From NCBI GenBank assembly GCA_910589415.1, contig OU342637.1:39834162-39898161 (forward strand): DNA of 64,000 nucleotides, given 5' to 3'. The notes beneath the pieces were generated by a model, which ran no database searches, was not told the origin of the DNA, and saw nothing but the letters and a program-made list of their open reading frames with translations. The DNA is from Malachius bipustulatus. Lineage: Eukaryota > Arthropoda > Insecta > Coleoptera > Melyridae. Shown in pieces: positions 56,428-64,000 of the stretch. Within the stretch, counting starts at the first letter, position 1, and every line of letters starts with the position of its first letter. The position numbers and the translations under genes are program-made.

Positions 56428-59400
56428 ACAAAAAAGACCGATACGAATTTAGTAGGATACGTTGGCGATAAAATAATTCCAATTGGGAAAATAAAATTAC
56501 TTGTCGAGTATAATAAGATGCGTAAAAATATTGATTTTTATGTTATTAAATTGGGTGGACCTACACTACTAGGTCGGAATTTTTTATTCGAGTTTAATTT
56601 GGGTTTTAAAGAGTTAAATTATATTACTAATAACATCGAACCTTTGGTAAGAGACTTTCCGGAGGTTTTCTCAAATAAGTTAGGAACTTTTAAAAATTAT
56701 CAGGTATCAATTAAATTAAAAACTGATGCAATGCCAAAATTTTGGAAGCACAGGCCTTTACCATTTGCTTTCAAAGAAAAAGTAGAATCGGAATTAGAAC
56801 GATTAGTAAATATGGGAGTGTTGGTACCAGTGACGAATTCAGAATGGGCAACACCGATTGTGCCAATTTTTAAAAGCGATAAAAATATTAGAATTTGCGG
56901 AGACTACAGAATAACTGTAAATCCAGCAATAGAAAATGATATTTACCCTGTACCTCGTATAGAGGATATTTTTGCAGTTTTAAAAGACGGCGAAAAATTT
57001 TCAAAAATTGACTTGCAGAATGCATATGCGCAGTTGGTTCTAGACCAAAAGTCACGAGAACTAACAACCATAAACACACATAAGGGGTATATATATATAT
57101 TCGTTTGAAATTACAAATTGCAGTCTTACGATACATGTTGTTTAGTTTATTAAATTACATATGATTGGTTTCGTCGATCATGGGGAAAAGAACGATCTGT
57201 TAACGGGGTTATTCCAATATACGAGAATGCCTTATGGTATCAAAAGCGCTGTTTCTATTTTTCAGAGATGCATGGAGCACTTACTGAACGGGGTTGAGGG
57301 CGTGGTCGTTTATTTAGACGATATACTTGTCACCGGAAAAAATTACGAAGAACATCTGTTCCGATTGCGTAAGGTACTGGAAATTTTGAAATCCAGTGGA
57401 TTAACCATAAAAAGTGAAAAATGCAAATTTTTTGAGAATTCTATTACCTATCTAGGCTACGTTATTGATCAACACGGACTTCATAAATCTCCTGAGAAAA
57501 TAAGAGCTGTTAAAGAAGCTCCTATTCCACAGAATGTCTCCCAATTGAGGTCATTTCTGGGAAGTATAAATTATTATCAGAGATTTATTAAAAACATGTC
57601 GGAAATCTTGGACCCATTATATAACTTGTTAAAAAAGGATAATAAATGGATCTGGACTCCAGATTGCACGACAGCATTCAACAATATTAAGAATCGAATG
57701 TGTTCAGATGAAGTCTTGGCACATTATGATCCTAATTTGGAATTAGTGTTGACGACAGACAGTAGTGACTTGGCATTAGGGGCTGTTCTGTCACAAAAAT
57801 ACGGAAATGGAATTGAAAGACCTATCGCGTATGCTTCGCGAAAACTTTCGGAAAGCGAACGTAGGAATACAATATTAGTCAAAGAAGCAACCGGAATAGT
57901 GTTTGGGGTGACGAAATTTGAGCAATATGTAGCAGGGCGTAGTTTTACTCTGCGCACAGACAATAAGGCATTAGTTGCTATTCTAGGTCCAAAACATGGA
58001 ATACCGACTATGACAGCAAATAAATTGCAGAGATATGCATATATTTTGTCATGCTATGATTTTAAAATAGAATATATTAAGTCGGCAAACAATACGGCGG
58101 ACTTCTTGTCCAGACTTCCTATAGAAGGAGAAACCGGTGTCACAGAACAACCTGATTTTACTTATTTGAATTATATAGAAGAAAACAAAGATTTGCCAAT
58201 AGTGATTACAGATATGGCTAACGGAACGCTGGACGATCCGATATTGTCAAAAATTAAAGAATTTTGCATAAACGGGTGGCCAAACATAGTAGAAAAACCA
58301 GAATTTCAGCCCTATTTTCAAAGAAAAAATGAAATATATTTGGAAGATAATGTACTGTTATGGGGGCATCGCGTGATTATTCCAAATGCTTTTAGAAATT
58401 ACGTATTAAATGAGCTTCACAGGTCACATCAAGGCATTGTTAAGACAAAATCGCTAGCTAGATCTTATGTCTGGTGGCCCTCTTTAAACGAGGAAATCGA
58501 AAAGCACTGCCGTTTATGTGATGCGTGTGGTACACATAAGCAGACCCCACCTAAAGTTGAACTGACACCCTGGCCTACTACAGAAAGAGTCTGGGAACGT
58601 CTACACATAGACTATTTGGGACCGCTGCAGGGGAAAATTATTCTAGTAATAGCAGATAGCTATTCAAAATGGGTGGAAGCATTCATAGTACCCTCAATGT
58701 CATCAGCTCAAACCATTGGGAAATTGAGGGAAACTTTTGCCAGGTTCGGACTACCAAAAGTAGTTTGCTCGGATAATGCGTCTTATTTCACCTCAACAGA
58801 GTTTACAGACTTTTTAAGATTTAATGGAATCAAACAAATGTTCAGTCCTCCTTTTAATCCTGCCTCAAACGGATTAGCGGAAAACGCAGTAAAAAATTTG
58901 AAATATTTCTTAATCAAGAAAATTAAAGAATTTGATAAGGTAGACTTGGCAGAGTGTATTAGCAAATATTTATTAGTTTTTAGGAATACTCCTCATTGTT
59001 CTACGGGAGTGTCTCCCGCAATGTCGTTGTTAGGTAGATCGCTTAGAATGCGTTTAGATTTAATAAGTCCAGTAACTTACAAGAATAATGACTGTATCAA
59101 TAATCATATAAAACATAAATTATCCGAATCACAAAATAAACAAAAAAAATATTTTAAGTGGAGGAGGAATATTCAGATCGAAGTGGGACAAAGAGTCAGA
59201 GTTAGAGATTATCGTGGGAAAAAGCCTCAATGGACAGCGGGGACTATAATTAGTGTTATTTCAAAAAATATTTATGGAGTCAAAATTTATAATTCTAATC
59301 TGATTTGGACAAGACATGCGAACCAGTTAATTCCTTACGAATTTTCAAATAGTGATATGATTACAGACTTAGATAGAAATCGTTCAGAATGGAAGCAGTC

Positions 59401-59548
59401 TTCGGATAAGAACTCTTCTCGAATTTTAGTACGGAGTTCGGTCGATAAAAATGTTACAGATATAGATGATACAGGGCATGAAAATGTTACCGAGAAAATA
59501 ATTAATAATACAGATATTTGTGACACTCCAGTGTCGACTCGACCGTAG
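56428..59548 (+). pseudogene. K pol polyprotein with a 117-bp insertion
   Basis: Same frame as gag after the TAA. The end of the protease has LGGPTLLGRNFLFEF. Reverse transcriptase begins LERLVNMGVLVPVTNSEWAT, then SKIDLQNAYAQLVLD. At 57088-57204 a 117-bp insertion flanked by GGGG shifts the frame. It resumes with GLFQYTRMPYGIKSAVSIFQ and YLDDILVTGK, RNase H (TTDSSDLALGAVLSQ), the integrase finger HRSHQGIVKTKSLARSYVWW and core Asp/Asp/Glu in HIDYLGPLQ, CSDNASYF and SNGLAENAVKNLK. It ends at 59548. Apart from the insertion and the TAA, the enzyme set is complete. Confidence 0.9.
57088..57204. mobile_element. Short insertion in K pol
   Basis: 117 bp of TA-rich sequence between two GGGG copies (57084-57087, 57205-57208), within the reverse transcriptase. 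There is no terminal repeat I can see; it may be a tiny MITE or a repair filler. Confidence 0.5.
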
Positions 59549-59648
59549 CGCAATTGTGTAGCTCCTACAAGGCTGATGTATTATTAATTGGCTTCTTGTT
59601 ATTTTAGATTTAAGTTGAGTAACGTTTGTTAATTTAGTGGGGGAGGAT

Positions 59649-59927
59649 TGTAATGTATTTATTAAGATAAAATTATTATGCAGACCAAGTTGCATCCATG
59701 CGCGCCGATTGATAAGATAATCATTCTTGGTACCTAAGGATAGGCAGTAAGTTGAAATTAACCATCGATCGGTCAGCACGGGCTACGCGACTCACGGTCA
59801 CAATTATTGTTGTTATTAACTTCCGTATATTATAATTATGTTCTTAATTAGTAATAGAGATCTAATTCCTATCAGTGGTTTTATTTAATTATTTATTTAC
59901 TGGAACGAACATTATTAGAACATTACA
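59649..59927 (+). repeat. 3' LTR of K
   Basis: 279 bp, matches the 5' LTR; one base differs near the end (ATTTATTTAC against ATTTATTAAC). Confidence 0.95.
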
Positions 59928-60667
59928 CCAAATAAATCAACCCCTCCACTTGAATTTTTTTATCATGTTTTCTCTAAACAACTCTTTGTCAAATACTTAA
60001 GGGCCCGGAAGCAAAACCGTTCAAGTGCACATTTTACAAAAAATGAGTAAGAGTAAATATTCTCTCAGTTAGGACTTAGAATTAATTCTTTGTTCAAGTG
60101 TATTGCAATAATAATTTGATAGGTACCTACTGTTTTGCCATTCAACTGACCTCCGAAAAACTGCCTGAACAATATTGGAAGTAATGGAATTAAATAATAA
60201 CAAAAAATGTTTTCACAGTGTCGATTCTCCCTCATTATTTCAATAACATAAAAAAGTAAACTGAAAATAATATTTTTTTTTTCACAATATTTATTGAAAT
60301 CATTAAAACCTCAAAAAACTTTCATGTTGATTATCTAGGAACTAGGATAATAATAATTACTAATAAGTAATAGGTTATTATCAATCAAATATTATTTCAA
60401 TTAATACAATATTATGCAAGAGACTTCTCGACTCAGAGGTATGGCTGGCTTATATTATTATGAGATGGAGAAATTGTGACCGACCAAATAGGTCCCTCTG
60501 GAAATTACTAGACTGTAAACTGAAACGTGGAGAGAGAGAGAGAGAAGAGGGAACCCCGGGGACTCTCGCGTTTCGCGTCGCCGTGACCGGACTCATCGGA
60601 GTGGGGAGTGAAAAGTGGGTTCGGAGTGCGAACAGATCGAGCAGGCAGAAACTCTGAGAGCGCGTCT
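59928..60667 (+). other. Spacer and probable promoter/leader of the two-exon gene
   Basis: AT-rich until about 60470, then GC-richer (CCCCGGGGACTCTCGCGTTT), which suits a 5' untranslated exon. An upstream frame starts at ATG 60460 (65 codons) and could act as an uORF. No TATA box at a clear distance was found. Confidence 0.4.
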
Positions 60668-60884
60668 AGGTTGCGTGTGTAAGATAACTGAGATAATAAC
60701 TAAGTCAGGTTGCGTGTGTTAGATAACTGAGATAATAACTAAGTCAGGTTGCGTGTGTTAGAGAACTGAGATAATAACTAAGTCAGGTTGCGTGTGTTAG
60801 ATAACTGAGAAAACAAATAAGTAAGGTTGAGCGTGTTAAGTAACTGTGAGAACAACTAAGTCAGGTTGCGTGTGTTAAATAACT
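60668..60884 (+). repeat. 39-bp minisatellite, about 5.5 copies
   Basis: Units of AGGTTGCGTGTGTTAGATAA plus CTGAGATAATAACTAAGTC. The first three are nearly identical, the last ones diverged. It ends 31 bases before ATG 60916 and would be transcribed in the leader. Confidence 0.9.
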
Positions 60885-60915
60885 TTTCGCCAGAGCAGGT
60901 GACGCGCGTAATACC

Positions 60916-62320
60916 ATGCCTAAGAAGGGAGTCGTAAAAACGACCGCTAAGGTCACTCAGCAGCCGGACCGGAAGAAGGCAAGGAATGTCCACCGTCGTG
61001 GGGATCCAACGGGAATAGCGGAGGCTACAGTCGACGCGTTGCCAAGAGAGGGTGCTCCCGGTAAGTCTACTTAAGCTTCCGTCTTGTTATTATTTTATTT
61101 ATGCGTCAAGTGTGTATTTACAATCAATATGTTATTTATGTGGCAATACCTTAGGTAATCAATCCGGCTTATTATAATTAGTTGTTTTATATTCAAGGCC
61201 AAGCTTGTGTATGTGTAAGTCCCGTTTATGTTCACTGGCATTTTAGGTAGGTACCTATAATAAAAGTAATTAGCAATTGACTGGGGAACTGCTCTCAAAA
61301 GGATAAATAATTAAATTTGTGCAAAATTAATTATTATTAAAATTAAAATTATTTGTCACTGGTTTGTTATACGGTATGCAAAATATTTTACACAAATATT
61401 TTCCAAAATTGGTACTACCATAATTATTAAGTACTTTTTGATCTTTTGAAAGCTCATCCGTAAATTGATTGTCTCAGGTGTAAATTATTATTATTAATCC
61501 CGAAACTTGTTAAACGGGACTTTACAAAGTGACACATTATATTAACAACGACTATTTATAAATACCTACGGCCATAATTTATCTCACTATGAAAAATAGT
61601 GCACCACCAAATAATATTTACCGCCAACTGGTTATTGAAATATATTATACCAAACTTTTAAATCCGCCAAATGGCTAGTGCAAGTGCACTCAACTATTTA
61701 TACCAGAAAAATATTTAACCGTAAAACAATATGGGATATAGCCAACGGCTACATTTATATATTTTGACAACCCTTTATATTTGACAATACTATTTTGCCA
61801 AAATTTAACTAAAAGAATTGCAAATAAAAATATATCTGACTAAATAGTCACCAATAAAATAAACCAAAATAAATTATCAAAACAATTAAATACAATATTC
61901 TTCGAAAAGCAAGCGACAAAATAAATGCACGTAGCGGTTTTCCCTACAATAAAAAAATGGCTTCTAGTATTCTCCGTGTGCGCTCGAGGACCACCTAAAA
62001 TGAAGGAAAGTTCTCGATAAGGACTTTTGCTCGGCAGTTCGTCTGGGTGTTTTCGTAAAGAAAGGAAAAGCGAAAACGAATGAATTTGTAGGCAAAGGAG
62101 TGTGTGTTGTGCTTATTGCATGTAGCATGTAGAGTAGTAGAGCAGAGTATGTTTCGCCTCATGTGGAAACCCAGAGTACTGTTCGCGTAAAACGTCCACG
62201 AACTAGTTTAACAATTTATTTGATCTTGTAATACAGTTTTCTCGACATTTACCAATCTTCCCCTTTACAGCAGGAGTGTCTGGCATCCTAACTATTGCCT
62301 TTGGCTGGCAAGCAAACTAA
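60916..62320 (+). CDS. Candidate small two-exon gene, unknown
   Basis: Exon 1 (60916-61060) starts MPKKGVVKTTAKVTQQPDRK and ends at CCCG|GTAAGT, a consensus donor. The best acceptor is ATCTTCCCCTTTACAG at 62270. With phase 1 joining, exon 2 adds a hydrophobic stretch (GVSGILTIAFGWQAN) and stops at TAA 62318-62320, giving about 64 residues. The N-terminal half is basic and the C-terminal tail apolar. No family is recognised. The long 3' part ending in tandem AATAAA at 63208 suggests a real transcript, but it may be a long non-coding RNA or the real exon 2 may lie elsewhere. Confidence 0.4.
61061..62270 (+). other. Putative intron of the two-exon gene
   Basis: AT-rich, with a GC-rich stretch near 61960-62200 that could include an alternative exon. 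No transposon was recognised in it. Confidence 0.4.
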
Positions 62321-63207
62321 CCTAAGTCGTGAGTGGGCAGACAACAGACTTGGTACTCTAAATCACAAACCATCAGAGCAACGTGTTCCGTAGTTTGGTG
62401 ACTTTCTACGACCTTGAGAAAGGCAGTGTCCGCCTTTTCCGCGGACATCTGAGTTTTCTACAACGGGCGAACTCCGCCCAGTCTGAAGATAAAACTCTTC
62501 CAAGTTTGCTATAATCCAAGTTCGCTACAAAGGACGAATTTCGCTCCAACGATGAATTACTCCCAAAAACCTAAACACAATTCCTACAACTTCCCGACAG
62601 CAGGAAAAATACTAACTCTTCCACTGAAGAGGAATCTCACCAAAAGTCAAAACCCTACAAACTTCCTGACAAAGGAAAAATAAATGCTTCTTCCACGTAA
62701 TTCTCCCAGACTGATTTTATGGTCGCCGATAAACTACACTTTTCTAGTAATTGCTCATAGGGCCTTCTTAGAATATAAGTGCTCTATTCCCAAGGGCATG
62801 GTATATAGTAAGATTGTATCGGATACAGTTCCAGCATTCGTGTTTGTTCTTCAGTCGTGTATTGGGGTACATGGACTGGAGGATAAAGCGTCTGGCTGAG
62901 GGATTATCCCAGAACGTTGAAGAAACCTGGACCTAGCTCTGTTTCCCACTTCCGCTCTATATTGCGTACACTGTACGTATACTAACACTTGACGGACACA
63001 GGCACCGACGAGGGATAAATTTTCCGATCTCGAGGGGCTACGGCTCTATAAACAAACTATAATTCCGATTTCGAAGTAACATTCCGATCTCGAGGGGTTG
63101 CCGCTCTATAAATAAACAAACTATATAAACAGCATTATTCATCCTATGCGCACCATTAAAATCACCCTTAGTTTAAGTTAGATTGTAAGATCCTCCAAAC
63201 AAGATCC
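62321..63207 (+). other. Putative 3' untranslated region
   Basis: Holds two copies of TTCCGATCTCGAGGGG with GCTCTATAAA at about 63022 and 63080, and ordinary non-coding sequence. The frame at 62684-62899 has no recognised domain. Confidence 0.35.
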
Positions 63208-63217
63208 AATAAATAAA
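63208..63217 (+). terminator. Overlapping polyadenylation signals
   Basis: AATAAATAAA contains two AATAAA hexamers and lies about 0.9 kb after the putative stop. Confidence 0.4.
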
Positions 63218-64000
63218 GCCATGGGAAAATCTCTCGTCAAAAATAATACCAAGTGTCATAATAATTCTATACGGAGCATATCAATGAAATCTCCGATTGC
63301 AAATTGTAAATTAAACGAGGATAAGTTTCCTTTAATGTCTTTTTAGACAGAAATAAAATAAAATACACTGAACCAATTATTTACGGCAATCAATGAGTAA
63401 AGTAATCAATACAAACAAATAACTAATCAAATACATTAAAACAAAAGTCCAAACGAACCAGATTTAAATAAATGAAACTGTTAGTTGCTGTAAAATTATG
63501 TAGACACGGGAAAATATAATTTCCTAAAGACTAGATGATGAATAACCGTTGCTGGTGTTAAAATTTAGATCCTTCAATAATAAATAATTTAAATCTCGAG
63601 GCAGAGATTTTTTGTAGTTTACGATCATTTCATAATATGTCGAAACCGACGGTACAAGTGTGTGTGATACGCTAATACGCAGCAGCCCTCGGAAATGATG
63701 ATCTAATTCCTGAGGAATGTTATTGAACTATAATAATACAATACACAATAGCTGTCTATTCTTTAGATATGTAAATAACTAGACTGACGAAATACCAACG
63801 GATTTATTAATATTTGAATTAATAAAAACCGGGATCTTCATTTAGCTCCAATACAAGCTATCTTTTTATTTATAATTTACACACAGTTTCGTTAAGCAAA
63901 ATCGAGGCAAGACTGTGATTTAATCTAATAAAATCATGAAAGCGACAGCGTTTCAGCTTACAAACAATGGCATTTTTGGGAATGAATAGATTCAGTTAAA
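63218..64000. other. AT-rich sequence to the window end
   Basis: No gene or repeat end could be supported. Confidence 0.4.

Larger units (their letters stand above)
54835..59927 (+). mobile_element. Gypsy LTR retrotransposon K, complete
   Basis: Two 279-bp LTRs (54835-55113, 59649-59927) starting TGTAATGTATTTATT and ending AGAACATTACA. I saw one difference between them. Target duplication CCAAA on both sides (54830-54834, 59928-59932). The primer-binding site is TGGCGACGAGGAT at 55116, the polypurine tract GTGGGGGAGGAT before 59649. Gag-pol lies in one frame apart from a few lesions. Confidence 0.95.

Noticed and set aside
1..64000. CRISPR arrays, rRNA genes, bacterial operons
   Set aside because: No spaced identical repeats, no rRNA landmarks; introns and retroelements show an animal genome.

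Overview
The window is AT-rich DNA from an animal, almost certainly an insect. The evidence is short GT-AG introns of 50-60 bp, Gypsy LTR retrotransposons, non-LTR elements, tRNA-headed SINEs, hAT and Tc1/mariner-type DNA transposons and many GGTAGGTACCT-type simple repeats. A sap-feeding hemipteran (aphid-like) source is my best guess, but it is inference. No bacterial, CRISPR or rRNA features were seen. Nearly everything recognisable is a transposable element, often nested three or four deep.

Layout. 1-3037 (minus): a three-exon family-B DNA polymerase gene of the virus/transposon-like DNA_pol_B_2 type, running off the left edge. 4826-8303: a large fold-back repeat split by a hAT element that itself holds a 1.2-kb palindrome. 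8469-9841: a broken DDE transposase. 10306-10962: the 3' end of a LINE. 12326-16197 (minus): a TATA-driven pair of overlapping small reading frames joined by TGATG. The second encodes a cysteine-rich zinc protein and is cut by three palindromic TA-inserting elements whose removal restores one frame. 16.3-17.2 kb: CCTTGAA/AGTTCTGG repeats and a 44-bp hairpin. 18.1-21.4 kb: a decayed Gypsy element.

The core of the window is one LTR retrotransposon, called M here (23662-53074, target duplication AATT). It lies inside the coding exon of a Myb/zeste-like gene whose two halves are at 23528-23661 and 53079-53792. M would be about 11.7 kb, but its 5' LTR holds an 11.5-kb pile of insertions (SINE, LINE, a lysine-rich protein gene, mariner remnant, a hammerhead ribozyme, palindromes). 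Its gag is split by a hAT element with dense GAGACC subterminal repeats, and its 3' LTR is split by a second LTR element, L (48074-52586), which encodes only Gag and protease.

To the right are a 207-bp MITE, a complete 5.1-kb Gypsy element K (54835-59927, target duplication CCAAA) and a candidate small two-exon host gene (60916-62320) preceded by a 39-bp minisatellite.

The strongest unusual items are: the zinc-protein transcription unit with stop-start overlap, repaired exactly by in-silico removal of three palindromes; the canonical minimal hammerhead ribozyme at 34510-34554; the palindrome family that keeps a common core under different ends; the Gag-protease-only element L; and the hAT with GAGACC arrays.
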